A stretch of 54,139 nucleotides of DNA from Basidiobolus heterosporus B8920 (GCA_000697455.1 JNET01034168.1:1-54139); one strand, 5' to 3'. Shown: positions 34,200 to 45,760, numbered from the stretch's first letter. A program made the numbers and translations. The notes: generated by a model not told the origin, from the sequence alone.

Positions 34200-34520
34200 C
34201 TATTGCTACATGACTTTGGATGGTGATTCTTGTTGAAATTATTTGGGGAGAATTATTGGTCTGGCCAGGAATTGAACCTGGGACCTCCTTAACTCTAGCA
34301 AGGTGCTCTAACCATTGAGCTACCAGTCCTTATATGCAATGCCTATATTACTAGGGGACCTTAACCTAGTCTGTATTTGTATGGTACTTTGGCATGTCAG
34401 CTATACAAGCAACTGATTGGTCTTAGACTTTGCGTTCAGATGCAGTCACCATACTCCATATTTTCCTCTTTAGGAAATGCTGCTTGTACCACAAGTCACC
34501 AGACTTTCAACATTTCTCCC
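34200..34520 (-). repeat. Repeat S with tRNA-like domain, minus copy
   Basis: The minus strand matches 51999-52287 (plus) in order: AAAGTCTGGTGACTTGTG, CAAGCAGCATTTCCT, CAATCAGTTGCTTGTATAGC, ATGCCAAAG, ATATAAGGAC, the tRNA-like core, then TCTCCCCAA. It lies within minus-strand copia gag, which it interrupts near 34520. Both copies can also be read as a similar peptide before the tRNA part (LVVQAAFP and LVAQAPFP), which may be chance conservation. Confidence 0.65.
34257..34329 (-). tRNA. tRNA-like cloverleaf (pseudo-tRNA or SINE head)
   Basis: The minus strand folds as a 73-nt class I tRNA. The acceptor is GGACTGG/CCAGACC with one mismatch, the D stem GCTC/GAGC, and the anticodon stem CCTTG/TAAGG (one G-T) with loop CTAGAGT. 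The variable arm has five bases (AGGTC) and the T arm is CCAGG-TTCAATT-CCTGG. Box A (TAGCTCAATGG) and box B (GGTTCAATTCC) fit the RNA polymerase III consensus. The apparent anticodon AGA would read Ser, but serine tRNAs have a long variable arm, so this is probably not a working serine tRNA. A degraded copy in a shared flank (52184-52256) favours a tRNA-derived repeat. Confidence 0.7.
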
Positions 34521-34646
34521 TACTTCTCATGTCCTGTTATAATACTCCAGAGACTTCTCTTCTGCAATAGCACTTGTATGATGACCTTCCAGATGTGGAA
34601 GTTTTTCAATAAAAGTTGTCAGTTGATGGAAAAACAATGGTCATAA
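34520..34646 (-). pseudogene. Copia gag N-terminal fragment
   Basis: Reading minus, KNFHIWKVIIQVLLQKRSLW and SIITGHEK match FYGKNIHICKTRLQMLLKER of 20500. The frame is then interrupted by repeat S. It belongs downstream of the LTR remnant at 34681-34795. Confidence 0.7.
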
Positions 34647-34680
34647 GATTTGTGGTTATATTGTAGAATGTTAGGTTGAG

Positions 34681-34795
34681 CCCAATAATTTGTTACAATG
34701 AACTGGAGTGATTGAATGTAAATTGGATGGGGATATATTTTGTAGTTTAGACACTTGCCATTCATTGAGTAAATTGTCTAGTACTTATAAGTTAC
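34681..34795 (-). repeat. Copia LTR, 3' third, minus strand
   Basis: The complement of GAACTGGAGTGATTGAA, then TAGACACTTGCCATTCATTGAG and GTACTTATAAGTTACCAT, matches the last 115 bases of the copia LTR. It is joined on one side to RT and on the other to gag, again placing one LTR remnant between two internal regions. Confidence 0.7.
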
Positions 34796-35911
34796 CATAT
34801 CATCCAAAATTGAGTGCATTCTGCTAAATTTATATTTACATTCATAGTTATTCCAACTGATTTGCAATCCTGCATATTAAAGCGTATTTTGATATCTGAG
34901 ATGTTCTTGGACTGATTCAGCACAATTTTTGGCCTAAGTAAGTCTAAATTGCTCTCAATTTCAAGTATACAACTTATTTTTCCCATGTATTTCTTCTTGA
35001 AGTAACTGGATAAGATTAAATTTGTCTGCCAAGAGCTGATGGATCCTCTGTAACCACTATGACATTGCCTACATACAGGATCTGTACCCTTTTTCAAAAA
35101 CATTACCTGAATACCATACTAAGTTATGCCTTTGGAAGCCAAGATCACTCCTAATCTGTATTCAGCTTGTTGTGCTAAGCTCTAGAGTTTTACATGAGCC
35201 CATGTAACAATAAACAAAGCTTACATCCCATTTAGGGCTGTACTGATTCAAACCCACTCTCTCATTGACCCTTAAAAATGCTTGCTCCTAAATCTCCATA
35301 TAAAAGTGTTATTCTTACACTGAGCTAATGTACATCATGTCTATGAATGGCTGGGAGAACCTGGAGTGTACCATTGTAGTTAAATTTAACTTCAGGTGAG
35401 ACAGGATCAGTTAAATCATTTACTGGAGTCTGGAAGTATTGTTTGCCATCATTCTAGCTTATGGCTTGTTCATAGTGTCATCAGCATATATCTGACCTTT
35501 TAAGCCTATTTGTATCTTATTAGGTTTCTCTCTGAATATAATGATGCAAAGTACATGTTTTGATGTCTACTACTGATTGGCAATCTTTCCTGATGGCAGC
35601 CACAATTATGAACCTGGACTTTACATTACATCATTGGCTATAAGTTGCTAATTATTCAAGGCTGAGTATTCATTTACATCATTGGTGATATACTTGACCA
35701 TTCTCTGGGATTATCACATCTTGTATTTATTATATAAAATGTCTCATCACCAAATATCATTAGGATTGGCAGGTTTGGTACACAGCCATTCTGTGACTCA
35801 GAGGGCATTGAATGATTTAGTACAGTTATTAGGTATTAACTGTTGATATCAATAACAGTAGCCACTGATTCAACCCAGAACTTGTACACCAGTTCAAAAT
35901 TTTGTTGCATG
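34796..35911 (-). pseudogene. Copia RT and integrase end, minus strand
   Basis: The RT C-terminal block at 34792-35103 has SCILEIESNLDLLRPKIVLN and SKNISDIKIRFNMQDCKSVG. Earlier RT and linker pieces spread over 35110-35800 with stops. An integrase piece at 35820-35911 reads NFELVYKFWVESVATV. The integrase is cut by the gypsy element at 35912, and its other half reappears at 39341-39464. Confidence 0.7.
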
Positions 35912-36294
35912 TGCTATGATACTTAAGAAAGTGTTATTCAAAATAGTGGATAAGCTAGTGTTTGAATCACTAAAACTACTTGGTCTTTATTGTGGAAAAT
36001 AGCTTGGTATTTATATTAATTTCTGATAACTGCAACTTAAGATGTATGATGTAAGATTAATGATCATAGTTCCTGAGGTAGTAGTCAGATGAGATATTAT
36101 CAAAAGCCATAATAGCACTTTTGAGAAACTGATAGAAACCAATAGAAATAAGATTAAATCAATAAATGTGGCAAATACTTAAAGTAAACCAAGTAAGCTG
36201 AAAATTGAAATATAGGGGTATTTTTACATGTACGTGCTGATCTGAAACTCAAAACTGTGTAGATACAACTGTTCTCTACCAAAATTACAATTCT
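35912..36294 (-). repeat. Gypsy 3' LTR, minus strand
   Basis: It begins TGCTATGATACTTAAGAAAG and ends near AAATTACAAT, the complement of the plus-strand gypsy LTR, with AGGGGTATTTTTACATG at 36208-36224. Confidence 0.85.
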
Positions 36295-38060
36295 CTGACA
36301 AACATAATTCATTGTTAATTTTCCAATACTCTGTCTCTTTGAATACCAGAGCTTGCTTTTCTACTTTGGCTAATATCAGACCATATCTCTACACTGGATC
36401 TTCCTCAATGGTTCCATTCCTTGCCAAATGATAATAAGACACTAATGAATGTGCTCTAATAATCTTACTAGGGCTGACAAGGAGTGGTTCAAACTTCTTA
36501 TCAGTGTTGTTTCTTAGTAGAATATAGTTTTGAGAATTCAAACTTCTGCCTTAACTCCTTCATCATGTCTTCTTTTGGTCTTGTCAGCTTGTTGCAAAAT
36601 ATTCTGCATTGCTCCATCCCTGTCCTTCTTTAGCTTTGTGAACCTTTTCTCCTGGTTTAGCCTGAAGTGATCTTTAGGTGGGTCAGAGAGCTTGCCTGAG
36701 TAATTTCTCCAGGTACTCTAAGCTGATATCCATAAGCTAAGTAGAATGGTAACTTCTCTGTAGCAATATTATTCTTGTTTCTGCAAGGAAAGAGGGCTGG
36801 ATCCAAGTGCTCATCCCATTTAGACAGTTGCCTGTTAGTATACTTGGTTAGCACCTAACCAAATCTTTCAGTTATACCATTGATTCTTGGATGAGAGGTA
36901 GATGTTCTAAGATGCTTAATCTTTTATAGCTCTAAATACTTCCCCAAAGTCTTGGCCATGAAACTAGCACCTCTATCAAACAGCATTCCTACTGCACAGC
37001 AGGTAGGATTTCAAAGTTTCTCAACATCTACTTTTAGATTGGGCCATCATGTCTAAGTTTTCACCAAATGGTTAGTTCATTCAATTCCTGCGTGTTCACA
37101 GCTATGCTGTAACTTGTCAGCTAGGTCTAGTCTACTGAGAAAGGGGCCAAATGGGATAGGAGTAGCATCAAAAATCCTCATGAGTGTTTCCTCATTCAGA
37201 ACACTGTTCTTAGCCTCTTCTTGACCACATTTTCAGTAAACTCATCAGTAATGGCACTGCACTTTCCCAGGGTGTAGTATATCCTTAGGTCATGATGCTG
37301 AGAATGCTCAAATATTCTCTCATTTGTCTACTTGACACCTTCTGAGTTTGGAAGTATAGGAGTAAGGCATGGTCAGTCCTTACAGTGCACTCCACTCCCT
37401 CAGTATGGCATCACCAGACCTTAAGACAATAGCCAATCGCTGGTAGCTTCTTTTTATGAACTGGATAATTGGCATCTGCTGGGTTTAACTTTCCAGACTC
37501 AAAGGCTACAGGAAACTCTACAGAGTCATAAATCTCACCAATTACTCCTGCTATGGCAAAGTCTGTGGCATCAGTCATGTGTAGTCTAGGTTCACTACAA
37601 ACTGGTTGCTTAAGTTCTGCTAATTTAGCCAAATCTTTCTTCAGCATCTGAAATGCTACTTTGCAGCTTAGCAACAATTGATGTACAGATTATTTCTTCA
37701 GCTAGTTACTTAACAGGGCAGCATGGCAGCACAAGACTTCACAAATGTTCCATAGTACAAGGCTAGTCCTAGGAATGATTTTAGCTCCTTAATAGTCCAG
37801 GGTTGTTGCCACTTGTTTATAACTCAGTTGTAGCCTGATCTGAGGTCTGACTTTGTGATAAATCTGGCTCCATTTAGCTTGCCTAGCTTCTCATCAATCC
37901 TGAGGAATGGATGCTTGTTCTTCACAGTAACAGAATTCAGTGCTCTGCAGTCAATTAACAGTCTTAAGGTACCATCATTCTTCCTTACAAATAGTACAGA
38001 TGCTTCCCATGACAATGCACTGGGTCAAATAAATCCTTTTATAATAACTCATCAGGCTGC
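36295..38060 (-). pseudogene. Gypsy RT, RNase H and integrase, minus strand
   Basis: RT at 37824-38015 has [20 protein letters not shown] and [12 protein letters not shown]. RNase H is at 37411-37677 (MTDATDFAIAGVIG, VHKKKLPAIGYCLKVW). Integrase is at 36657-37000 (QLSKWDEHLDPALFPCRNKN). The catalytic YxDD part of RT is missing because RT is deleted after SGYN. Stops and shifts are abundant. Confidence 0.8.
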
Positions 38061-39271
38061 TTTATAACTTCTTCCAATTCTAATGAGCTCATTTTGTAGG
38101 ATGTCATGCCTACAGGTAGGCTGTCTCCAGTAGGAATAGCCTTGTCAACATCTCTTTCTGGTGGAAGCTAAGTCAGGGATTCAGGAAACACATTATTATA
38201 ACCCTTTACTGGCTTATAAATATCAAAATCACTGAGGTTCTGATCTTATTCCATATATGAGGCCACAAGGTTAAATTTTACATTCTGCTTCAGATTTCTT
38301 GCAAATTAGCTTTTGTTAACTGATATGCTTTCATTTTGGCTGTCAGTTACCTCTTAGAAAGACTGATAAGAAGTAGCCCATGTCTTCTGGGAGAATGTCT
38401 GGGGGCAGTTCTTACAGTATCTGGCAGTATGGCCTTTCATGTGCCATATGAAACAAAGTCCAAACTTCTTGCAATGTTCTTTAGTAGATAGACTCTGTAT
38501 TGTTCCTAACTGCATGGGCACCACTTGGTAGGTACATTGTTCTAGGCTTCTCTAGGCTACTTTAGGTTGAAAAGGATATCCTCCTATTCCATACATGGCA
38601 TTGTCATAATTTACTACACCTCTAATGGCTTCTGCAATTGCAGTTAGTGCTCTATAGTTCGCTTTAGCTCTAATTTTGGTCTGCAATCCCTCAACAAAGT
38701 GCTGGACTTGCTCAAGCTTGTGCCTGTGTTCTGCTTGACCTATCATACTTCTGAGTTGATAGACATACTCCTGTACAGATTCTTTTTTCTTCAGCACTCA
38801 GAGTTTCTTACTTAGTAGAGTCTGCTGGTTTGATGGCTGGAATGCTTCCTTGATAACTGAGATAAGTTCTTCTCATGTGCTGATGGATGAGGCTTGATGC
38901 ATATCTGCATTTCCTTGGCTTTTCTGGTACCACTCCAAAGCTGCAGATTCAAGGTATGAAGAGAGATTATGCACTTTTCTTGAGCTAGGAGCTCTCTTAG
39001 CAAAGAATGCTTCTGACAACTGAAGTAGCCAGTATCTTGAATTTTCATCTTGTTGGCTATAGAAAACACCAACATGCACCTGTATAGAGCTGCTTTCAGA
39101 ATCAGTGGTCTGTGCTACCTGCTAATTGAAGACATTCTGAGTAGCTAAGTGATGTAAAAGGTCATTTTGCTGCTGTAGTAGTCTTTACAAGGCTGAGTTC
39201 CAGCTGGTAAATTTTGCTTTAGACATCTTGAGCTTGGCAGAGGTATAGAGGGGGAATACTTTTTTCTACCA
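38061..39271 (-). pseudogene. Gypsy gag and nucleocapsid, minus strand
   Basis: The capsid-like frames at 38873-39079 (FYSQQDENSRYWLLQLSEAF) and 38552-38797 (SVQEYVYQLRSMIGQ) match the plus element. The zinc knuckle near 38420-38460 (CFIWHMKGHTARYC) keeps more of the CX2CX4HX4C pattern than the plus copy, although the second Cys is Trp. The start codon region is near 39226. Confidence 0.8.
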
Positions 39272-39340
39272 ATGTCATAATACATAGGAAAGTGCTATTG
39301 AGAGTAGTGGATAAGCTAGTGTTTTAAGTATAGTCATGTA

Positions 39341-39464
39341 TACCTTATTTTATCAGCAATAAAGGGCATAGAATCCTCATTTCTTACCAAAGATACAATC
39401 CTGATGGGCCAATATAAATCTCAACAAATCAGCTATAGTTATTGAGTGGGTTTGAATACTGCAG
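39341..39464 (-). pseudogene. Copia integrase fragment, minus strand
   Basis: The minus strand here aligns with 22255-22345 (the [15 protein letters not shown] region), for example CCCATCAGGATTGTATCTTTGG against CCTATGGAAAATGTATCTTTTGG. It is the part of integrase upstream of the gypsy insertion. Confidence 0.6.
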
Positions 39465-39818
39465 TGTTGACAATATAGTAGTGCACTCCATCATTCTTTA
39501 AGCTATTTCTAAGTACTCCTAAGTACTCAATACATCATTAGGACTCAAAAAGCTTGTCTAAGTGCTCCAGATGTTGATCAGAAACACTTTCCCTCTGAAA
39601 AAAACAGAATTCTCAAAATCACCAAAACCTATTTAAATCACCTCGTATCTCAACCATATTGTTCCAAATAAGATTAGAAATCATTTACAACATTAATAAG
39701 TTGCATTACATGGCAAATTACAAGTACCAGAGTATTTATCCAATAAGTGACAAGTGTCCAAATTACAACTTGTATTTTCATGGCAACTCACTATTAATTG
39801 CTCCAGTTTACAGTATGA
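39465..39818 (+). repeat. Solo copia LTR in a minus-strand copia element
   Basis: It is 354 bp, beginning TGTTGACAATATAGTAGTG and ending CAGTTTACAGTATGA. The flanks TGCAG and TGTGG may be a target duplication with two transitions. The same minus copia element lies on both sides (protease to the right, integrase to the left). Confidence 0.75.
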
Positions 39819-41225
39819 TGTGGCACTCAAAAAGCTCTCCTGTCATATTTTTCTGATAGACATTAATGGTAGGGACTTAAATCAGTTGGAGTTTTGAAAT
39901 TCATGCTTAAAACACAAAGAGCTTTCATCACCGGAGTAATTTTTTGTGCTTCTATATGTCCAAGTCACTTAAGTCATGACTGACAGCTTACTTGATGTGA
40001 TTTTGCAACATTTGCTTGCTTCAATTTAATTACAAGGCATTCTATTCTGTGCTTGTTCTTCTTATTGATCTCAATGGTGATTTCAAGGCCATTCTGATCA
40101 AATATAGTGCATCCAAGCTGATTTAGCACAAAATATAGCCCCTGAGCTGGTGTCTTACTTGCTGATAATAAATTTCTAGTATTCCTGGAAAATATATTAT
40201 TCAGGTCTATTTTGCAATAGTAGAACCAGAATTCTGTCCTAAATCAAGCTGAACAGTGCCAATGGTAACTGTATCTAGTGCATAATCATTATCCATAGAC
40301 ACTCTCCTAGTTCAAATAATCTTGATATTAGTAAGTTAGTTTCTCTTCCATGTTAGATACTTTGAAGCTTCTAAACCAATGTACCATGTTTCCAAGTTAT
40401 CTGTTGCAGTTGCTGAGAGCACTGACACAAGCAGCCATTTCTCTACATCAACCTGATTACTTTGTTCTAACATCTTGGCTTTGTCTGACATTTTCTTATT
40501 GAAACCTCTTGCTCAATGGCCTGGCTCATTGCAATAGTTTTGACACCTGGTTTCTTGCTTCCTGAGTATTTGTAGCTCACAATGGGCCTTTTTCAGTGCC
40601 TATTAGAGTCAACTGCTCATCCATAATCTGACTTATATATCTTGTCACTTCCTATTGCTATAAGCTTTCTATGCAAAATTCATTGCAAGCTTATTAGACC
40701 TTGAGACAAGAGCTGAATCCAGGTTCTGAATCTTGTTGACAAGCTATTCAGAAGGCTAACACTCTTGTCTTCTGAGAAACTCCTGCCCTCAATACATTGC
40801 AGCTGTTATGCCAGGGAATTTATCATGTTGATTAATTGTATAATGTCTCATCTAGTAGTTGCATAATGGTGTAAATTACTACAAAGAAACTTGCTACCAA
40901 CCATGGCTTCAATATTAAAAGCATCTTATTGGCCATTTGTTTAGTCAGAAATAGCATTTCATGGAGTTCCATGTATTCTGAGCTATCTTTCCTGCATACA
41001 CCTCAGTTAATTAAAAAATCCTTACACTAATGCATATGATATTGAAGGCTTTAGTTTACCTCTTCTGATATTCCTGTATAGCTTATGGTAGTGGTTTAAC
41101 CTCCTTCTCATCACCTGTTACAATGCTCCCAAGACATCTCTCCTGCAACAGCATTTGCAGTCTGATCTTCCAGATGTGAAAGTTCTTGCCATAAAAGTTG
41201 TCAAATGATGGAAAACAGCCTATCA
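39819..41225 (-). pseudogene. Copia gag and protease, minus strand
   Basis: Reading from 41225: a gag N-terminus (FYGKNFHIWKIRLQMLLQER near 41100-41210), then RKIRRGKLKAFNIICIS near 41050. A knuckle region lies near 40520-40560 (CQNYCNEPGH). The protease region (about 40230-40420) has ETWYIGLEASKYL, where the DSG of the active site is lost, and TRRVSMDNDYALDTVTIGTV. The region beside the solo LTR (39830-40200) corresponds to the pre-integrase segment. Confidence 0.7.
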
Positions 41226-41558
41226 GTCTAAGGTTGATAGTCTAATGATCATGATGATTGCAAAACAGTCTGATATTGTAAGGGCAGTTGGAGCTGTAAT
41301 CCAATATGTCCAGGGCTCAGGACTGAAACAGCACTAAAAAGAATGTTCAGCTCCCTGAAGAGAACTCTAGAACTGGGCCTACAGTACTTGGGAGCTCCAA
41401 GATACCTACTGGTGTGTGAACAGACAAAAGAACTGCAGTACCTTAGCTAGGAACTCTAACAATTATGCTACAACTAAGCACATTGACATTTGTCAGCACT
41501 TTTTAGAGAAGCAAGTAAATCAGTTAGATTTGTTGGCATGCTATCCTAGTAAGGATGT
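41226..41558 (+). pseudogene. Copia RT end and RNase H, plus strand
   Basis: ILRAVGAV-like and LKR.FSSLKRTLELGLQY-like blocks (41280-41390) are followed by TKHIDICQHFLEKQV (about 41476-41515) and VGMLS.KD, all matching the RNase H end at 24560-24640. It faces the minus gag at 41225. Confidence 0.6.
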
Positions 41559-41911
41559 TGTTGAGATAGTGTAGTAATGCACCTAATCACTTCATAGGCT
41601 ATTCCTAAGCATTTCTAAGTATTCTACACTTCAGCAGGACTTTGAATAACATCTAAATGGCTTAAGTGCTGATCAGAAACACTTACATACTCAAAAACCC
41701 AAAATTCTCAAAATCACTAAAACTTACTTAAATCATCCCAAATCTTCACCAGATTATTACCACTGTGATAATCAATCTTTACAATGTCCTACTGACTTAG
41801 TTCATTGTAAACTATAAGTACCACACTTTTACTCAACAAGTGTCAAGTGCCTAAACTTCAACTTACAGTTTCACTGTAATTAGCTGCTAATCACTTCAGT
41901 TTATTGTGTGA
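41559..41911 (+). repeat. Solo copia LTR inside RNase H
   Basis: It is 353 bp, beginning TGTTGAGATAGTGTAGTAATG and ending TTATTGTGTGA. RNase H resumes after it with IIADVPTKPFPK, so the LTR interrupts the KDMIAD.MTKPLPK block. The flanks GATGT and CATAT each differ by one base from GATAT, consistent with a worn target duplication. Confidence 0.8.
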
Positions 41912-42249
41912 CATATTATAGCAGATGTACCTACAAAACCATTCCCAAAGTAGCCAATTAGGCTATAAAGGTTTAGAAAGAAGCTAAAGCACCTCCCAAG
42001 GCCATAAAAAAATATCAAATGTAGGATACTACAGCCTCCAAGGCCACCTGTGCCAGCAAGCAAGGGCATTTTCTACTCCCAACAAAGGTTTGGAAAAGTA
42101 TTCATGGCCAAAACAGTTATCAGACACTCTTCCCACCAGCATTGATAACATAATCATGATTGCCAAACTAGCCATCTCATTCCAAATACCAAACCAATTG
42201 TTACCACTCAAATTACTTCTTATATGGTGCATATGACTTTTGAATATCA
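41912..42249 (+). pseudogene. End of RNase H, then unassigned sequence
   Basis: Only 41912-41960 is clear copia (ADVPTKPFPK). The remainder, up to 42249, contains a short minus-strand open frame without recognisable features and no repeat match within the window. Confidence 0.4.
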
Positions 42250-42830
42250 TGGTGAACTTCCAGCCCTAACCTGTTAACTTCATTAATACAAATTCCATAA
42301 TTTGCTATAAATATCTTCACTTTAATCAACTTTATATCACTTACACTTACCTTATTGGGCTGTGAGCCCTAAGCCAATATGCTACAGCATGTTAGCCAAC
42401 ATCTTCATCAACATTTCTCACTATTTGGTAAGTTTAATAGAATAAGCTTGTAAGTCTTTGTATTTTGTTGGCTAGTTTGAAACAGCATTGAAGTAGCTCC
42501 AGAAGCCATACAGGGATATTAAACTCCACCATGCCATCAACATGAGTATTGAGAACATGTTAGCAAGTCTGATATATTCAGGGTAGGCAGCCTAGAAAAC
42601 AGTGACGTGGTTAAGAAAATATACCTGAATGAACCTACACCCCAGATATCTCTAAGATAAATCTTACACAATCAGGCAGCTCTCCAACAGAGAGATGATG
42701 CATTTAGTCAAATGAATTAAACTTGTAGCTGTAGAGCTTAATCACTGGGAGCATGTGTCTAGGCAGGGTATACTGATGTTAGCTATTTGAAGAACTTGTG
42801 GAGATATTTTAGGAGCTCATTGTTTCTCTG
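42250..42830 (+). pseudogene. Copia LTR end, primer site and gag remnant
   Basis: 42250-42357 resembles the last part of a copia LTR. GGCTGTGAGCCCT at 42358-42370 corresponds to the primer site GGTTATGAGCCCC. Gag remnants include PRYL.DKSYTIRQLSNREMM (about 42630-42700), matching LRQRLYTIKQLSDEKIM at 21155-21205. The decline in similarity suggests an older or sister subfamily. Confidence 0.6.
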
Positions 42831-42976
42831 GTGTAAGGATTTGCTAACCTTGGGACAAAGTGTTCAATAGAAAGATTGGTTCATGCTAATCAGGGCTGAT
42901 AGGCATTGAGCATGAAGGATCTGGATAGAAAATACTTAATAATGAGCTGCAAGTAGTTAGGAAACTAAGAATCATA

Positions 42977-43325
42977 TGCTGTGAGATTCTGGGAGTTATT
43001 GGAAGTGATTTGGAGAATTAGAAGAATATGTGGCTTTCACTTGTAGATTTATTGAATGTAAAGTTGACATTTATACTTTTTGTTAAGAAGTAAACAAAGC
43101 AACATGTAAAATATACTAAGGATGGTCCCAGGAACATGTGTGTAAAGTTTGGGGTTGTTTGGACATATTTGAGAAAGTGAAGTATTCTGGGTACTTCTAA
43201 GTTAGTGAAAATATTCAAAGTAAAACCTAAGTGTGAGTTTTGGGTGAGAGGAAGTTGCCAAGTAAATATAATGAGGGTGAGATCAAGTATGAATAATCAG
43301 GTGCTAAATTATGTGAATTTCAACA
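42977..43325 (-). repeat. LTR of a second copia subfamily
   Basis: Read minus, it starts TGTTGAAATTCACATAATTT and ends with the complement of TGCTGTGAGATTCTGGG, 349 bp. Landmarks of the copia LTR recur in order but with much divergence: ACTTGATC, CAACCCCAAACTTTACAC, ATGTTCC, AATCACTTCCAATAACTCC. A sister family is more likely than a decayed copy because both ends are crisp. Confidence 0.55.
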
Positions 43326-43372
43326 CCTTATGTGTAAGTACAAATGTAAAACCTATGCTATGTGTTAGTACC

Positions 43373-43650
43373 TTTTAACTAAAAATTGAGACATAAGCTT
43401 TATTCAGAATATTTCTAAGCAACCCAGCCTTGATTGGAGTAATCCAGTTTCCCAAGCTGATTGAAGTGCCCCAAACTTTGCAAACATGTTCTGGGGGCCT
43501 TCCTTTGGCATGTTCTGAATTCTGCCTTATTTTCTTCATGACCAAGGGTATAAAAGCTAGCATACTTCCTATCAATAAGGTAAGCACATCCAAGTTCAAA
43601 GTCAGCTCAACTGGCTGTATATAGATATTGCTTTTGAGAGCACTTAGCAT
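43373..43650 (+). repeat. Partial LTR of the second copia subfamily
   Basis: GTGCCCCAAACTTTGCAAACATG, TTCTGGGGGCCTTCC and GGCATGTTCTGAATT parallel 43085-43175 read on the opposite strand. It starts near AAAACCTATG and has no clear end. The 91-residue minus frame here is probably not a gene. Confidence 0.4.
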
Positions 43651-43789
43651 TTGACTAACACATTAGAGCAAATAAGTGTCTGGTGCATTTAGGAAAGGCA
43701 TTTGTTGCCCTACCTTACAGCTAAGCTGGTTGAATAGAATAATGCAACATAAGATTGCAGTTTTGATTAATGAAATAGCATTACATCTA

Positions 43790-45760
43790 CTATATCCTTT
43801 ATCATGGTTGCAACTTTTCACTCTTAGTAGCTAGCATTTATGCATTTTGCACTCAATCATACTCATTTGTTCATCATTTCATTATTCCACCATTCTATTG
43901 GCAATCATTCCCCTTGTGGTTGGTGTCAAAAAGTACCCAATGCTCAACATTATTCACCCTGGCATAGATGCATATTGAGTTTCATAGGAACATACCAGCA
44001 ACAACTGCATACTTCCCTCCCATGTGCAAATTTCAGAGTTATCACAACGCTGTATCTTTATATGATGTACATTTTGCATATGGATGGTACACTATGATAA
44101 TGGAAACACCAGTGGGTGGTCATATCTGTGCAAAGATTTGTGCTTACTCAGCCAAAATGGCACTCTAGAAATTTGCACATTTGCTTGGTTATTATAAGGT
44201 TTGCTAAGATGGGGTGGTACTATGCTACATCTGAAGCTACATAGTGCATGTATTGCCACATATTCCTACCAGATGTTGTTGAGCTCACTGTGGCAGAGTA
44301 CATAAGAAAGTTAGTATCAATCAGTTTACACAACCAAATGTCTTCAGAATCACAGGTTGTTCATAAATACTGTGTTGTTGGTTGAGCTCTTCCAGCTACC
44401 CAAAAGAAAATATGTATGAAAGAGTCTGGTACTCTTGCTACTTTTCTTCCCTTTAACTTTTAGTCTATGTTCCACTTGAGCATATGTACTAAAAATTTTG
44501 CTGCAATATTTTTAATTGGGTCATATTTGGTAAGATTACTGATTTTACCTGCTTCACAATCACTTCATGTAAGAGTTCCATATGAGACTTGTAGAGAGTG
44601 TAAAATTACCTTACTACCTCCAAACATTGAGTCAGGCATAGTAGGAGCAAACACAAAAATGGCAAAAATGATTCTTATAAAGAACATGTTATAGTAGAAT
44701 TTTTCTAATCCCGTCACATACTCCTGAATAAATTATGCATATGGCATAAATTACCAGTTGTTAGCATATTTTTTAGAAGGATGCTTGTAGTATCCATGTA
44801 TAACTCTTAGTGCTTCCAGCTGAGATCTAGTGAAGACATCTTCAAAGTATTGCTAGAATGAAAATATATTCAACACTTCCAATCCATACATCTAGGCAAC
44901 TTTATGCCAGTGTGGAAATTCATTTGGCATGGGTAAAATACGTTAAGAGGTAGGTATTGTGCAGCATATTGCTGAATACCAAGAACTTCTCCAGTATTTC
45001 AAATATACCATCAAGGTTCAGCTTCCTACCATAAGACTTGTTCAACAGTATGGAATATCATTGAAAAGTAAGAGCATGTTTCCCAGCGGGAAGCTTCCTG
45101 TCTAGCTAAAGCTCTTTGGTAGTAGAATTGTTGGCTTGGGGATGCATTTATAAGTTAAGGATGTGTCTATAGGTAACTTTTTATTTATCCCTGAAACAAA
45201 TGTTGCTTGTGTCTACAAATACATCCCTCTGCTTTCAGTAAGTATAATGTAGAAATCTGCTCAGTATACTAATAGAGTAGTATCATTCTGATTCAGCTTG
45301 GCACTCTAGGACTTGGTTGTAGGTACTGTGAGATTGCTAAGAAATGCAAGGTTCCCAGAGGGAAACATACCATCTAGCCTAGGCTCTGTTGTAGAAGAAT
45401 CAATGGCTTCTGGCTAATATCTGCTTAAACACATTGAAATGGCACTTTCTCACAAACTCTGGTAAACATATGAAATCTGGTATAACCTGTAAATGATGCA
45501 TGTTACTTATTAGCTGTTGTGTTATGGTAATTTTAATATGAGTAACTTGACAATTCTACTGCCTGCATATTACAGAATCTAGAATATTTCATTGTGTTCT
45601 TGGAATTCAACTATTTTATTGCTCACACATATGTCACCTACAAATATAAGTTTGTTATCATTTACTACGTGATTTTCTACTCTTGTTACTCTTACAATCA
45701 GTCAAAGCTTGACATATATGGCCTGATAGTAGCATTGAAACTGTGACTACATCATTTTTT
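43790..45760 (-). pseudogene. CACTA-like transposon copy D, very worn, minus strand
   Basis: Segments follow copies A and C in order: TTTGCACTCAATCATACTCA and TGGTGTCAAAAAGTACC (43850-43935), CATACTTCCCTCCCATGTGCA (44008-44030), GTTGAGCTCTTCCAGCTACCC (44381-44401), and ACTTTATGCCAGTGTGGAAATTCA (44898-44921). They continue with CCATCAAGGTTCAGCTT (45008-45024) and GGGAAGCTTCCTG (45090-45103). The gene is beyond reading as protein. Its ends were not identified. A stretch near 45330-45420 appears to repeat the 45010-45140 segment, suggesting an internal duplication. Confidence 0.6.

Larger units (their letters stand above)
35912..39340 (-). mobile_element. Ty3/gypsy element, minus strand, inside copia integrase
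   Basis: It is the same family as 25185-30105. The 3' LTR is 35912-36294, and the 5' LTR survives only as about 67 bp (39272-39338). The interior, read from right to left, is gag, protease remnant, RT, RNase H and integrase. Length is about 3.4 kb instead of 4.9 kb, so large parts (most of protease, part of RT) are deleted. The same copia integrase is found on both sides, which shows the nesting. Confidence 0.85.

Noticed and set aside
34257-34329. Functional serine tRNA gene
   Set aside because: The fold and promoter boxes are good, but a serine tRNA would need a long variable arm and this has five bases. A mismatch lies in the acceptor stem, and the sequence belongs to a dispersed repeat.
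42029-42250. 73-residue minus-strand frame as a host gene
   Set aside because: Short, no recognisable motif, in a region bounded by copia remnants. No support beyond being open.
43375-43650. 91-residue minus-strand frame
   Set aside because: It is antisense to an LTR-like stretch of the second copia subfamily, with no recognisable residues.
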